From: a bacterium
Lineage (GTDB): Bacteria; Eisenbacteria; RBG-16-71-46; CAIMUX01
DNA length: 64,000 nucleotides
Reading direction: 5' to 3'
Assembly: GCA_030431975.1 (NCBI GenBank)
Contig: JAUIHP010000015.1
Span: forward strand, 107,367-171,366
In this document: positions 1 through 8,874 of the stretch, in pieces
Numbering within the stretch: position 1 is the first letter of the stretch
How the letters are laid out: the number at the start of each line of letters is the position of its first letter
Made by a program: the position numbers and the translations under genes
The notes under the pieces: model-generated
Told to the model about the DNA's origin: nothing
What the model saw: the letters and a program-made list of their open reading frames with translations, nothing else
The model's database searches: none

Positions 1-2148
1 GACTACCTCGGCGGGATCGACGGCGGGTTCAAGGCATCCAATCCGAAGGTTTGGGACGTTTTTCGGTTGGGGTTGGAAGAGCTCTTCGACCGCATGGAAC
101 TCGATGGACTGCTCATTCGCATTGGGGAGGCCGGGTCACTCTACCGGGACCCATTGTCCCATGACTCGAGCGCCATGTTCGTTCGGGACGCAGCCGGCCT
201 TCAGTCGATGTTGCAAGGCATCCTGCCTGCGTTCGACGGAACCGAGATGGACCTCATTCTTCGTTCCTGGTCCGTAGGGGTCGGAGAGCTGGGCGAACTG
301 CACACGGATCCCGAGGTCTACGAACGTGCGCTGGGTTCCATCCGTTCTCCCAACCTCATCGTTTCGACGAAGTATGTGGCCGGCGACTACTTCAGCTTCT
401 TCGAGACCAATCCCACTTTGTTCCAAGGCCCGCACCGCCGTTTGGTCGAGTTCCAGTCACGGCGGGAGTACGAGGGTTTCGGAGCCATTCCCAACTTCCT
501 CGGCTCCGTTCACCAAAGAGCGCTGCTCGAGATCACGGACCGGAATCCCAACGTCGTCGGTATCTACAATTGGACCCAGGCCGGTGGTCCGCAACGCGCC
601 GGCCCGATGTCGCTCTACCTTCGTCACGGGTTTTGGACGTGGATCGATGCCAACGTCTACGCTACGTCCCGCCTCGGCTTACAGCCCAATGTCTCCATGG
701 ACGAGGTCATCGTCGACTGGCTCGAGCTGCGATTCGGTGACGAGCCGGAAACCCATCCCGCGCTCGAGCGGATCCTTTCGGAGTCGCGCCAGGTCATCGA
801 GGACGGACTCTACCTGAGGCCCTTTGCGGAGCAGAGCCGTTGGATTGCCGGCATCGAGCTTCCACCGCTGATGTGGATTCAGGAGTGGGACATGCTCAAC
901 GGTTGGGCCGCGATTTCGAGCATCGTCTACGAAGCCTGCAAACCTCATCTTCGGGAAACGATCGCAGACGGGTATGCGGCGGAGCGTCGAGTCGAGGAGT
1001 GGCTTCACGAGCTTGAGTCGGCTCGAACGAGCGTTTCGCGGGCGCATTCTTCAGTCGAGCCGGATCAGGGACGACAACAGCCGGCAACCGACGATGTTCT
1101 CGCCTCGCTGCGGTATCACGTGGATCTGCTGGGTCTGTGGGCTGCCCATCGCGAATCGTTCCTGCTCTACTACGACTGGATGGAGAACGGATCTCCCGAG
1201 TCCCGGAGGTCGTGGAACGTCGCGCGTGAAAGGTTCGCAGGGACCGCCGCGGAACATCGCGCTTCCTACGGAGACAACCTCGATTTTCCTGCCTACGAAC
1301 TCGCGCCGGCCAGCCGCGCGATGACGGCGGCGGGACGCGGCGACGACGCCATGTGGCTGGCTCGGTTCGTTCTCCTCAGCATCGTCCTGGCGTTGGCACT
1401 CGGCACCGCGCCTTTGCAACGCCGAACCGGATGGTATGCCGGCAAGAAGATGATGCGGTACCTCTGGATCGGTGCGATGCGGCCCTGGAGAAGCCGAGGG
1501 TTGCGGCGGGACCCTTCGCCCCCGTACTTCGGTCTCACGAGCACGGTCCTCTGCGTGTGTGCGCTGACCTTGGTGTCGCTCACTTCGGTCAGCAGTTGGA
1601 CGCTCTCTCTGGGTGTGGCCATCGTCGTCCTGGTTTTCATCGTCGGACTGAAGACGGGTTTGACCGGTCCACGAATCGATGCCAAAGACCGCTTTCTTCC
1701 TATGGCCGCCGTGCCCTTGCTCATCGTGTGTCTGCCCGTACTCGGCGCACTGGCGTGGCGGGGACCGTTGGGGTTCTGGCACGGATTCTGGACGAGCGAA
1801 ACGTTTCGGTTGCTCTGGGTCGGTGCGCTTTCCTTGGCGGGTGTCTGGGCCCTCTACGCGCTCTGGGTCGTCATGCCGCACGGACGAAAGGTGCCCGTGC
1901 GTGTGCTGTCGGCTGGACTCTGTCTGGCCTTCGGAAGCGTTCTGACCTTGCTCTGGTTCGTTCCCGATATCTCCTATCTACTCCGTCTCCTGGACCAGCC
2001 GCTGCTTGTCGTTCCGATGTCCGCGTCCATCCTGACCGGAATCACCGAGTACGGTGGGGTCGGCAACGAGGTCCTCTACTACGCGCGTGGTCTCGGGTTG
2101 GCTTTGGCCGCAGTCGGTGCGTACCTCGGGACCGGCCATCGTGTCTGA
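1..2148 (+). CDS. GH67-like glycoside hydrolase domain fused to a multi-pass membrane domain (5' partial)
   Basis: The reading frame is open from base 1, so the gene begins before the window; 715 residues are visible. The first ~300 visible residues resemble the catalytic region of alpha-glucuronidase-type (GH67-like) enzymes: a stretch with YVAGDYFSFFETNP, then REYEGFGAIPNF, then a YNWTQ...DANVYATSRLG segment like the family's C-terminal part of the barrel. A predicted helical region follows. From about visible residue 450 to the end there are five or more hydrophobic segments, so the C-terminus lies in the membrane. This combination is not a standard GH67 enzyme. The gene is followed after 12 bp by a membrane protein and an ABC ATPase, so the product may work with, or be exported by, that transporter. 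Catalytic residues were not assigned and the substrate is unknown. Confidence 0.6.
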   Translation, partial: DYLGGIDGGFKASNPKVWDVFRLGLEELFDRMELDGLLIRIGEAGSLYRDPLSHDSSAMFVRDAAGLQSMLQGILPAFDGTEMDLILRSWSVGVGELGELHTDPEVYERALGSIRSPNLIVSTKYVAGDYFSFFETNPTLFQGPHRRLVEFQSRREYEGFGAIPNFLGSVHQRALLEITDRNPNVVGIYNWTQAGGPQRAGPMSLYLRHGFWTWIDANVYATSRLGLQPNVSMDEVIVDWLELRFGDEPETHPALERILSESRQVIEDGLYLRPFAEQSRWIAGIELPPLMWIQEWDMLNGWAAISSIVYEACKPHLRETIADGYAAERRVEEWLHELESARTSVSRAHSSVEPDQGRQQPATDDVLASLRYHVDLLGLWAAHRESFLLYYDWMENGSPESRRSWNVARERFAGTAAEHRASYGDNLDFPAYELAPASRAMTAAGRGDDAMWLARFVLLSIVLALALGTAPLQRRTGWYAGKKMMRYLWIGAMRPWRSRGLRRDPSPPYFGLTSTVLCVCALTLVSLTSVSSWTLSLGVAIVVLVFIVGLKTGLTGPRIDAKDRFLPMAAVPLLIVCLPVLGALAWRGPLGFWHGFWTSETFRLLWVGALSLAGVWALYALWVVMPHGRKVPVRVLSAGLCLAFGSVLTLLWFVPDISYLLRLLDQPLLVVPMSASILTGITEYGGVGNEVLYYARGLGLALAAVGAYLGTGHRV

Positions 2149-2160
2149 CGGGAACGTGGC

Positions 2161-3204
2161 GTGACCTCCCAGGCCCGAATCCTCCGGAATCACGCGCTGG
2201 TCGCGCGTCGTTGGTTCGGGATCCGCCAGAATGTGGCGGGCGTGTTCTGGCTGGCGTTTGTGCTCGGCTTCGTCCTCTTCGGTCGGACCTTCGATCTGTC
2301 GGCCACCGCTTGGGCTCGTCCCTTGATTTGGCTGCTGCTCCCGGTTGGGCTCGTCCAGGCCTACGTACGGGTGACTCGCGAAGAGTCTGCTTTTCTCGAA
2401 GGGATCCTCGAGCCGGGCCGGGGCAGGAGACTTCACTTCCAGCGTGCGTTCGCCCTGGGCGCTGTGGCTGTGATACTGCCCGCGCTTTGGGGAGTCGCAT
2501 GGCCCCGGCTTGGAGCACTCGGGACCGCGGCGCTTCATCTTCTGGTCGTTTTTGGCGCTTCGGCCACTCTTGTCTTCCGCGATCGACTTGCGTTCACCCG
2601 CGCCTTCAGCGGAATGAGAGCCCGGGCGCTGAGGAGTGGGGCCGCACGGAAGGGTGAACGCCCGACTCTGACTTCCACTCGGCGGATGCCTTGGCTTTTC
2701 GCTCGCATGCTCCGGTCTCTCCGCAGGGAGCGGCTCGGTGCCTTCGTTGGGTACGCCGGCGGGCTCCTTCTGGTGCTGCTGCTGGGTATCGGGCTCGGAC
2801 GTCAGGGCAGTTCGTCAGATGTCGCCGGATACACTCTGCTCTGCAGTCATGGATTGCTGCTCCTGGCTGCGGCTGGCTTTGCAGTCGAGGAGGACGCACG
2901 GTTGCTGGAATTCGATCCGCAGCTTTTCGGTCGCCTCTGGCGATCGACGTTCGCTCTGTGGTCGGCGGTCCTCGTCGTTCAGGCTCTCACGGCTGTTGTG
3001 CTTCTTGGGTTGAGCGGATGCGAGGTGCCCCCGTGGAGTTCCGTCTTGGGCTTGGCGGGGGCGCTTATGGTTCTGGCCTATGTCGTTCTCGTCCGGCTTT
3101 CCTTTCCCGAAAGCGAACTCTTGCGCACGGTGTTGCTTCTTCTGGTCGTTCTTCCCGTGCTGTTGCCTGTGGCTGTTTGGATCTGTCTGCGGAGGGTGCG
3201 ATGA
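2161..3204 (+). CDS. Multi-pass membrane protein, probable ABC-2-type permease
   Basis: A 347-residue protein with a GTG start 12 bp after the upstream gene. Several strongly hydrophobic segments alternate with Arg-rich loops, and the C-terminus ends in a hydrophobic helix followed by Arg residues. I recognise no specific family from the sequence. The reason for calling it a permease is context: its stop codon overlaps the ATG of an ABC ATPase (ATGA at 3201-3204), the usual coupling of permease and ATPase subunits. Together with the GH67-like membrane protein upstream it looks like a three-gene operon. The substrate cannot be inferred. Confidence 0.6.
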   Translation: MTSQARILRNHALVARRWFGIRQNVAGVFWLAFVLGFVLFGRTFDLSATAWARPLIWLLLPVGLVQAYVRVTREESAFLEGILEPGRGRRLHFQRAFALGAVAVILPALWGVAWPRLGALGTAALHLLVVFGASATLVFRDRLAFTRAFSGMRARALRSGAARKGERPTLTSTRRMPWLFARMLRSLRRERLGAFVGYAGGLLLVLLLGIGLGRQGSSSDVAGYTLLCSHGLLLLAAAGFAVEEDARLLEFDPQLFGRLWRSTFALWSAVLVVQALTAVVLLGLSGCEVPPWSSVLGLAGALMVLAYVVLVRLSFPESELLRTVLLLLVVLPVLLPVAVWICLRRVR

Positions 3205-3938
3205 TCTCGCTTCGAAACGTGACCGTGGCCTACGGCGACCATGTCGTCTACGACCGTCTGAGCCTGGAGATCCCGGACGGCCGAATCACGGGTGTGCTCG
3301 GATCGAACGGAGCCGGGAAGACGACCTTGATGAAGGCATTGGTCGACCGTCTTCCGGCTTCGGGAGACATTACGATTGCCGGTCTGAAGCATACACAGTT
3401 CAGACGACGCCACCGACGCGACCTGTTCTATCTGCCGGAACAGGGATTTACCTACGACTATCTACGGGCGCGGGAGTTCGTTCGCTTCGTGCTCGACCTT
3501 TACGAAGCACCGGATCGTGAAGGGCGTGCTTGGAGACTTCTCGAAGCTTTCTCCCTCGACCCGGATGGCGACCAGCTCGTTCGTGAGTTTTCGCAAGGGA
3601 TGAAGAGAAAGCTCTTTCTCACGCCGTTCCTCGCGATGGAACCCAAGGTGCTTCTTCTGGATGAAGCGATGAACGGAATCGACGCGGTCGGACTCGCCGT
3701 CCTGAAGAAAGTACTGCAGGGGCTGGCCGCCGGCGGATCCGCGGTGGTTCTCTCCAGCCACGTCCCGGACTTCATCGAGAAGGCCGCGGACGAAGTTCTC
3801 ATCCTGCGCCGAGGGCAGGTCGGCTTTCACGGGGCGGTGTCGACGTTGGATCGTCCGTTGGAACAGCACTACCTGGATGTCCTCGGACTGGATGTCGAGG
3901 CACAGGTCGCGGAGTTCCTGAGTCCGGGGTCACTCTGA
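3201..3938 (+). CDS. ABC transporter ATP-binding protein
   Basis: A 245-residue nucleotide-binding subunit. Walker A is GSNGAGKT (residues 34-41), Walker B is KVLLLDEAMNGID, and the H-loop is in VVLSSHVPDF. The signature motif is degenerate: FSQGMKRKL replaces the usual LSGGQ, as seen in ABC-2-type exporters. The ATG overlaps the stop of the permease gene by ATGA. The 3' end overlaps the end of the convergent DUF2007 gene by nine bases. It should energise transport by the upstream membrane protein; the direction is probably export, judged from similarity to ABC-2 ATPases. Confidence 0.9.
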   Translation: MISLRNVTVAYGDHVVYDRLSLEIPDGRITGVLGSNGAGKTTLMKALVDRLPASGDITIAGLKHTQFRRRHRRDLFYLPEQGFTYDYLRAREFVRFVLDLYEAPDREGRAWRLLEAFSLDPDGDQLVREFSQGMKRKLFLTPFLAMEPKVLLLDEAMNGIDAVGLAVLKKVLQGLAAGGSAVVLSSHVPDFIEKAADEVLILRRGQVGFHGAVSTLDRPLEQHYLDVLGLDVEAQVAEFLSPGSL

Positions 3939-4157
3939 CGGCCGCTCGTTCTCGTCTTCCGATTCGGTCGGTTCCTGACGAAGGATTTCTATCGCCTTCT
4001 CTGCATGCTCCTCCGACACCTTGAGCTTGACGCCGGACATCCCGCCCTCGAGGACGACACCTACACCGACGACTACGGCGGGAATTCCCTCCGCCTCGAG
4101 CCGGGCTCGGTCGAGCTGCGCTTCGATGTCCACAGGGTACGTTCGAATCGTGACCAT
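3930..4157 (-). CDS. DUF2007-type small protein
   Basis: A 75-residue protein opening with MVTIRTYPVDIEAQLDRARLEAEGIPAVV, split here as MVTIRTYPVD then IEAQLDRARLEAEGIPAVV, and containing a GVKLKVSEEHAEKAIEIL segment. This is the typical DUF2007 fold signature (putative signal-transducing domain; ferredoxin-like with an EAE/GIP core). An AAGGAG ribosome site lies about six bases before the ATG. The C-terminus is acidic (ESEDENERPSE). Its stop codon overlaps the end of the convergent ABC ATPase gene. The family's function is not established; no partner can be named from the context. Confidence 0.75.
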   Translation of the reverse strand: MVTIRTYPVDIEAQLDRARLEAEGIPAVVVGVGVVLEGGMSGVKLKVSEEHAEKAIEILRQEPTESEDENERPSE

Positions 4158-4178
4158 CGTCGTCTCCTTTGGTTCCGT

Positions 4179-4805
4179 TTACTTCCCGATGACCCAGGTT
4201 GTCATACAACGGGCGTTGGCCACCACCGTCGTTTTCAGTGGATCCAAGAACTGCCCGCCGAGGTCGGTTGTGACTCGCAAGAGTGTCTCCTCGTCGACGA
4301 GAAAGCGTTCACTGCCGTCGGGGAGCTCGAACCAGCCGTTTCCCAAGGGTCGCAACCGATCCGGATCCATGCCGATCGTTGAGGCGAGTCTCGCGAAGAG
4401 CATGCCGCCGGGACGGAGTGCTTTCCAGCATCCCTCGACCATCCGCAGGAAGTGACTTTCATCTCGGGCGAAATGCAGAACGGCGTTACAGATGACGACC
4501 TCCGCCCAAGCGTCCGGTAGTGAAGTCTCTTCGATGGGCTCGTCAAGGAAGTGGACCGTACTCAGGACATCTCGGTCGAAGATGTCCATCCATCGTTCCC
4601 GGAGAGCGGCTACAGCCTCGCCGTCAGCGTCGAGAGCAGCGACCGGGTGCCCGCTCCGGACGAAATACTCCAGGTTTCGTCCGCCTCCGCATCCCGCATC
4701 GAGGATTCGAGCTCCCGTTGGGATTCGCCCCCGCAGTACCTGATCGAGAAGGTAGATGTCCATGGACCCGACGAGAGCCGCAAGGCGGGCCGGATCCGCT
4801 GACAT
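4179..4805 (-). CDS. Class I SAM-dependent methyltransferase
   Basis: A 208-residue protein with the Rossmann motif I ARILDAGCGGGRN, the acidic residue after beta-2 in VAALDADGEAV, and the motif IV region VVICNAVLHFARDE followed by LRPGGMLFARL. This is the usual layout of a type-11-like methyltransferase. I chose the ATG at 4805 (MSADPARLAALVG) because it starts about the usual distance before motif I. In-frame ATGs at 4823 and 4841 are possible, but the latter lies inside a 32-bp repeat and neither has a clear ribosome site. It lies downstream of, and on the same strand as, the secreted beta-helix gene. The substrate is unknown. Confidence 0.8.
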   Translation of the reverse strand: MSADPARLAALVGSMDIYLLDQVLRGRIPTGARILDAGCGGGRNLEYFVRSGHPVAALDADGEAVAALRERWMDIFDRDVLSTVHFLDEPIEETSLPDAWAEVVICNAVLHFARDESHFLRMVEGCWKALRPGGMLFARLASTIGMDPDRLRPLGNGWFELPDGSERFLVDEETLLRVTTDLGGQFLDPLKTTVVANARCMTTWVIGK

Positions 4806-4827
4806 ACCGGGAGGCTCACCCATCTCG

Positions 4828-4887
4828 GTCGATGACCGCATTAGTCGATGACGACACTAGTCGATGACCGCATTAGTCGAGGACGAC
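4828..4887. repeat. 32-bp-period tandem duplication
   Basis: A 28-base unit beginning GTCGATGACCGCATTAGTCG occurs at 4828-4855 and again at 4860-4887, with one mismatch (GATGACGAC versus GAGGACGAC) and a period of 32 bp. The second copy forms the last codons and stop of the beta-helix gene on the minus strand. The first copy covers possible upstream starts of the methyltransferase gene. This looks like a local duplication of a gene end. Confidence 0.85.
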
Positions 4888-6531
4888 GATGGTTCTTTGG
4901 CCGACGGGTCGGTCGTCGACCGTCGCCCTCAGGTAGTAAACACCGGACGCCGCTCGCTGGCCGGATGCTGTTTGCCGCGACCAGGAGGTCAGGTGGACTC
5001 CTGCGGGTTGCCGCCCATCGACAAGAGTGGCGACTCTCTTGCCGGCCGCATTGAAAACGGCGAGGGAGACGTGACCCTCGTTGGCCAACTCGAAGCGTAC
5101 GGCGGTCTCACTTCGAGTCGGATTCGGAAACGCTTCCAGCTGCAGTGAAGTTGCGGAAACTGGCGGACTGGGTACGTCCGCCGCAGAGCAACCGACCAGG
5201 TAGGCGCCGCGCAGGTTGCAGCTACCAGAGCCGAACGGACTGCAGGGCGAGCCCAGAACTAGTCTGTAGTCCGGCGCCGCCGCATCGCAGAACTGCGGAT
5301 CGGCCTCGATGTTGCCGTCGATTCCCAACTGACCTTCAAGGGGGCCGATCCAGTCGCCGCCCTCGTTTCCGAAGACATCCGAGCAGGCGAGAGTCACCTC
5401 ACTTTCGTTCTCGTCCGTGGTGACGGCCTGGCTGTCGCGTCCCCAAGCCAGAATCGAGTGGTCGATGTTGGCGATGGCTCCGAAATAGGGCGGAGACAGG
5501 TAGCGCGAGTCACCGCGGAGGGCGCTTCCGTCCGTCGCCGCATTGTCGACCAGCGTGCATCCCGTCATCTCCAATTCGAAACCACGCAGGTAGACGGCCC
5601 CGCCTACGAAAGCGAAGTTTCGGGAGATGTCGCAGTTGGAAACGACGACGGGTGATCCGTCGGCTCCGGTTCCCGGCGGCGGGCAGAAGATGGTCGATTC
5701 GACGGACAGTCCGCCCCCGGTCGTCGACGAGAAGTTGTCGACGATTCGAGAGTCTTTGAGCTGCACGTGTGCGCCGTGAATCATGATTCCTGCACCCTCA
5801 TCCGATGCGTTTTCGGCAACCACGCAGTCTACGATCTCGATGTAGGACGTATGTCCGCGAAGGTAGAGTCCGCCGCCGGTGATTGCGGTGTTGTCCTCGA
5901 AGGTGCAGCGACGCAGGTAGAGAGTCGGTGTCTGCTGGGCGGTGGGCGTTGCGAGACAGGGACGGAAGACGGAGAAGCCGCCCCCAAAAGCGGCGGAGTT
6001 TCCAACGAAGCGGCAGTCCTCGAGAACCGGGGACGCGTCTTTCGCGCTGAAGGCTCCTCCTTCAGCCGGAGCGACACAGTCGCGGAAGATGCAGTGGCGA
6101 AACGTCGGGGCAGATTCGGAGATGCACAGGACCGCGCCTCCGGAGTTGAGTGCGCCACTCTCGCCCCGAGCGTATCCGTTGGCAATCGTGATGCGCTCGA
6201 TCAAAGTCTCGTTGGTCTCTCCGCTCTGGAAGAAGAACCCGCGGGCCGGGCTTTCGGCGCTTCCCTGGCAGTCGATGATGCAGGCGGAAGCCAGTCCCTG
6301 CTGGGAACGGATGGTCAACGCCTTTCCGGAGACGTTCAGGTCGACGTTTCCGGGGCCGGTAAAGGTGCCGACGCCGAGTTCGATGACGTCTCCGTCTGCA
6401 GCCGCGTCAATCGCCTCCTGGATGGTGGCGAAGTCACCTTGTTGATCCGCATGAACGACATATGTGGCGCCGAAACTCGAAGTCACAGCGAAGAAGGTGA
6501 CGGACAGCGCGAGAGCGAGGGCTCGGGTCAT
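4873..6531 (-). CDS. Secreted right-handed beta-helix protein with C-terminal sorting domain
   Basis: A 552-residue exported protein. A signal peptide (MTRALALALSVTFFAVTSSFGA) is followed by a Pbl/NosD-like start, FATIQEAIDAAADGD, and then many short repeats rich in Gly-Gly and Asn (EGGAFSAKD, FGGGFSV, TGGGLYLRG, VGGAVYLRG), each marking a rung of a right-handed parallel beta-helix as in pectate-lyase-like proteins. The last ~85 residues (LEAFPNPTRSETAVRF ... ASGVYYLRA ... RTIVVLD) are a FlgD-Ig/Por-type C-terminal domain that targets proteins to the surface in FCB bacteria. AGGAG lies six bases before the ATG. No catalytic residues of a polysaccharide lyase could be assigned, so it may be an adhesin or a carbohydrate-active enzyme. 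Confidence 0.85.
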   Translation of the reverse strand: MTRALALALSVTFFAVTSSFGATYVVHADQQGDFATIQEAIDAAADGDVIELGVGTFTGPGNVDLNVSGKALTIRSQQGLASACIIDCQGSAESPARGFFFQSGETNETLIERITIANGYARGESGALNSGGAVLCISESAPTFRHCIFRDCVAPAEGGAFSAKDASPVLEDCRFVGNSAAFGGGFSVFRPCLATPTAQQTPTLYLRRCTFEDNTAITGGGLYLRGHTSYIEIVDCVVAENASDEGAGIMIHGAHVQLKDSRIVDNFSSTTGGGLSVESTIFCPPPGTGADGSPVVVSNCDISRNFAFVGGAVYLRGFELEMTGCTLVDNAATDGSALRGDSRYLSPPYFGAIANIDHSILAWGRDSQAVTTDENESEVTLACSDVFGNEGGDWIGPLEGQLGIDGNIEADPQFCDAAAPDYRLVLGSPCSPFGSGSCNLRGAYLVGCSAADVPSPPVSATSLQLEAFPNPTRSETAVRFELANEGHVSLAVFNAAGKRVATLVDGRQPAGVHLTSWSRQTASGQRAASGVYYLRATVDDRPVGQRTIVVLD

Positions 6532-6864
6532 ACTAGGCTCCTAAGTCGGTGGATTGATCCACCGGCTGATCATATGAGAGGGAGCGATCGACCTGTGAAC
6601 ACTGGCACGATGATAGGCACGGGGCCGGTTCGGGGTCAAACCGGGGAGAGGGGACGGGGTCAGAACTGACAAGACGCGGGTGGCGGGCTGGACAAGGTAG
6701 CCAGGCAGCCATAGGGTGATCTCGGTCTGTGGCCAAGGAGGGTTGGCCTCCGGGTCAGGAGGCGTCGCTGTAGTCCGAAGGGCGGACCGGCCAAGGGTCT
6801 TGTCCTCGCAAGTACTGACAGTCACGGTCGGAACCTTTGCCGGTCCTGTGGAAGGGAGATACAG
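6532..6864. other. Divergent intergenic region with two hairpins
   Basis: About 330 bases separate the minus-strand beta-helix gene from the plus-strand small protein gene. I see a perfect 7-bp hairpin at 6547-6564 (CGGTGGA-TTGA-TCCACCG), only 16-33 bases upstream of the beta-helix start and just before its ribosome site. A 6-bp hairpin lies at 6625-6644 (CCGGTT/AACCGG) within a G-rich stretch. Either could be a regulatory element of the beta-helix gene. No protein-coding pattern was found here. Confidence 0.5.
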
Positions 6865-7212
6865 GTGAGATCTTTGGTGGAAGAGGGTGACAAACTTCAC
6901 GTCATCACCCGTCGTTTGTTTGAGGATGATGTCCGTCGTCACTTCGCCGGGGAGGTCGTCAATTCCGTGGGAGATCTGGTCGAACTTCGTGGCTATTCCT
7001 TCGTCTACAATCCCTCTCACAACAGCTACCGAAAGCTGCCGGAAGTTCGGAATCGATTCTTCGCCGTGGGTGACTCCGGGCTCGTGGTCAATCGGATCCC
7101 TAAGGAAGTCGATGTCGCGGCCGTCGAATACAGGGTGATGGAGAACCGGCTCGTTTTGACGGATGGGAGCGGCTTTACGCTCGCCATCAACGAGTTCGGA
7201 CCGAAGAACTAG
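6865..7212 (+). CDS. Conserved hypothetical protein, 115 aa
   Basis: A small soluble protein with a GTG start preceded by AAGGGAG at a good distance. Features include HVITRRLFEDDVRRHFAGEV near the N-terminus, a central VRNRFFAVGDSGLVVNRIP segment and a terminal INEFGPKN. The composition (many Val, Arg and Asp, no Cys, no membrane segment) suggests a small beta-rich cytoplasmic domain. I believe this is a conserved family of unknown function, but I cannot name it. It stands alone between a divergent exoprotein gene and a convergent glycosyltransferase gene. Confidence 0.7.
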   Translation: MRSLVEEGDKLHVITRRLFEDDVRRHFAGEVVNSVGDLVELRGYSFVYNPSHNSYRKLPEVRNRFFAVGDSGLVVNRIPKEVDVAAVEYRVMENRLVLTDGSGFTLAINEFGPKN

Positions 7213-7241
7213 ATAGTCGGCTGCAGCCCACCAGAGTCGCG

Positions 7242-8684
7242 TTACCCGTCAGGCCGCAGATCGAATAGCAGTACGCGAACCTTGTACCAGCTTCGGTCGT
7301 CGATTTTCGGGTACCGGTTCGACAGGACGGTGAGCATCTCATCTCGTTGATCCCGGCGGCCCAGTGACGTGTCGTGGCTGAGAACGAGCCACAATCTTCC
7401 GAACTCGCGGTCGAGAGTTCGAAGCCGCTCATAGTCGGGATCGGGAAGGGTCGCCCCGATCCAGTACGGCCCGCTCGAGATGTCCACTACTGGCGGTGAA
7501 GATGAACCGATCTCTGTTGCGTAGTATCGGTAGCCGTAGTCCATGAAGTAGGCGAAACACGCGACCGCATCGCCGGACTCGGATTCGGCGACTATGTGGT
7601 GGGTGGCGTCCCTCCACTCTTCCTTCTTGCCGTTCAGGTACCAGTTGCCCAGCCCGACCGCGGATCCGATGACGACCATTACCAGGCCGCTCCGGAATAT
7701 CCACCGGGATCTCAGCGCTGCGAGTCCGACCGCGCCGATGATGGTCAAAGCCGGGAGGCAAACGATGAGGTACCTCTTCACAAAGATCGGCGTGACGACG
7801 GAATACAGAGAGACGATCGCGACCGGCAGGACGAGCCAAAGCAGGGCCAGCGTTCCGGCCCAGACGTTTCGGGATCGGTGGTCTCGTTTCCACTCCGACC
7901 GGAGTTCCCGCAGGAAGAACCATCCAAGTCCCGTATAGAACAGAAGGAGCGGCGGACCCCCTTCTCCAGCCAGGGAACTGAAGAAGTCAATGATGTCGAG
8001 GAGACTGGGGGACGGGATCCAACTGACGTCCGCGGCGCTGCGAATGCAAAGGAGCGCAAAGGGGCTTGCGAACGCGATGCAAATCGCTGTGGCCGTCCAC
8101 GCCCGAAACGACACTCGGCCGGGACGCAGGAATGCCACGGAAACGAACCCTGCCAATAGAACGAGGCCCGCGAAGATGTGGGTGTTGACGGCCAGGGAGC
8201 CGAACCCGACGAGTCCGGGCCAAGCGCTGCGTGAAGTCGCGGAGTCGACTGTTCGCACCATGTAGTAGACGGCGCCGACGACAAAGAAGAGGAGCAGGGA
8301 GTAGGCCCGCGCTTCCTGCGCGTAGGTGATGAAGTAGGCGTTGATCGAGAGAAGGAACGCGGCAAGCAAGCCGATTTGGTGGGAGTAGAGTCGGCGCGCC
8401 AAAGCGTACTGAAACCCGACCGTTGCCACGGCGAAGCAAACAGAGAAACCGCGAATCCAGGCCTCGCTCGTTCCAAGCTTCGCCCAGGGGAACAAGAGCA
8501 GGTGATACGGAGCCATGAACGGTTCTTTGGTGGTGAGGAGGCTCCAGAGTTCGCTCCAGGAACTCCGGACAATGCCGGCGGTCACGGCCTCATCGATCCA
8601 GAAGCTCTTGGATTCCAGCCCGAGCCGTCCCAGTAAGAACGTCAGGGCAAGGATGCCAACGAGCGGGACATGCCCTTTGTTCAT
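7242..8684 (-). CDS. GT39/ArnT-like membrane glycosyltransferase
   Basis: A 480-residue polytopic protein. It begins with a membrane helix, then SFWIDEAVTAG, the acidic loop-1 motif (DE) expected near the catalytic site of GT-C glycosyltransferases of the GT39/GT83 (PMT/ArnT) type. About ten hydrophobic segments follow (for example LGLLAAFLLSIN and LALLWLVLPVAIVSLYSVV). The C-terminal ~120 residues form a soluble periplasmic domain. AGGA lies five bases before the ATG. Members transfer sugars from polyprenyl-phosphate donors to lipids, glycans or proteins; the acceptor here is unknown. No neighbouring glycan genes are seen. Confidence 0.8.
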   Translation of the reverse strand: MNKGHVPLVGILALTFLLGRLGLESKSFWIDEAVTAGIVRSSWSELWSLLTTKEPFMAPYHLLLFPWAKLGTSEAWIRGFSVCFAVATVGFQYALARRLYSHQIGLLAAFLLSINAYFITYAQEARAYSLLLFFVVGAVYYMVRTVDSATSRSAWPGLVGFGSLAVNTHIFAGLVLLAGFVSVAFLRPGRVSFRAWTATAICIAFASPFALLCIRSAADVSWIPSPSLLDIIDFFSSLAGEGGPPLLLFYTGLGWFFLRELRSEWKRDHRSRNVWAGTLALLWLVLPVAIVSLYSVVTPIFVKRYLIVCLPALTIIGAVGLAALRSRWIFRSGLVMVVIGSAVGLGNWYLNGKKEEWRDATHHIVAESESGDAVACFAYFMDYGYRYYATEIGSSSPPVVDISSGPYWIGATLPDPDYERLRTLDREFGRLWLVLSHDTSLGRRDQRDEMLTVLSNRYPKIDDRSWYKVRVLLFDLRPDG

Positions 8685-8775
8685 CTTTTCCTGCCGCCGG
8701 GCGACTCCGTCGCCGGCTCCGAAGGTGACGTTGAGGCGACCGACGTGGACTCGGTCTCCAGCCTGTCAAAGTAAA

Positions 8776-8813
8776 CGAACAGCCGAGGCTTGTCGTCAAG
8801 CTCCGGCTGTTCG
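8776..8813 (-). terminator. Terminator hairpin of the subtilase gene
   Basis: A perfect 10-bp inverted repeat (CGAACAGCCG ... CGGCTGTTCG) encloses a second 5-bp stem (GCTTG/CAAGC) with a TCGT loop. Read on the minus strand it is followed by a T-rich tract (TTTACTTTG). It lies ~60 bases after the stop of the minus-strand subtilase gene. Confidence 0.75.
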
Positions 8814-8824
8814 TGTTCTTCCAC

Positions 8825-8860
8825 AAGTCCGGAAACCAATCCGGAAGCGAGTCCGAAAGG
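8825..8860. repeat. Degenerate 12-bp x 3 tandem repeat
   Basis: Three 12-base units, AAGTCCGGAAAC, CAATCCGGAAGC and GAGTCCGAAAGG, lie directly downstream of the subtilase stop codon, between the gene and its terminator hairpin. Confidence 0.55.
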
Positions 8861-8874
8861 ACCTTTCGACGACG

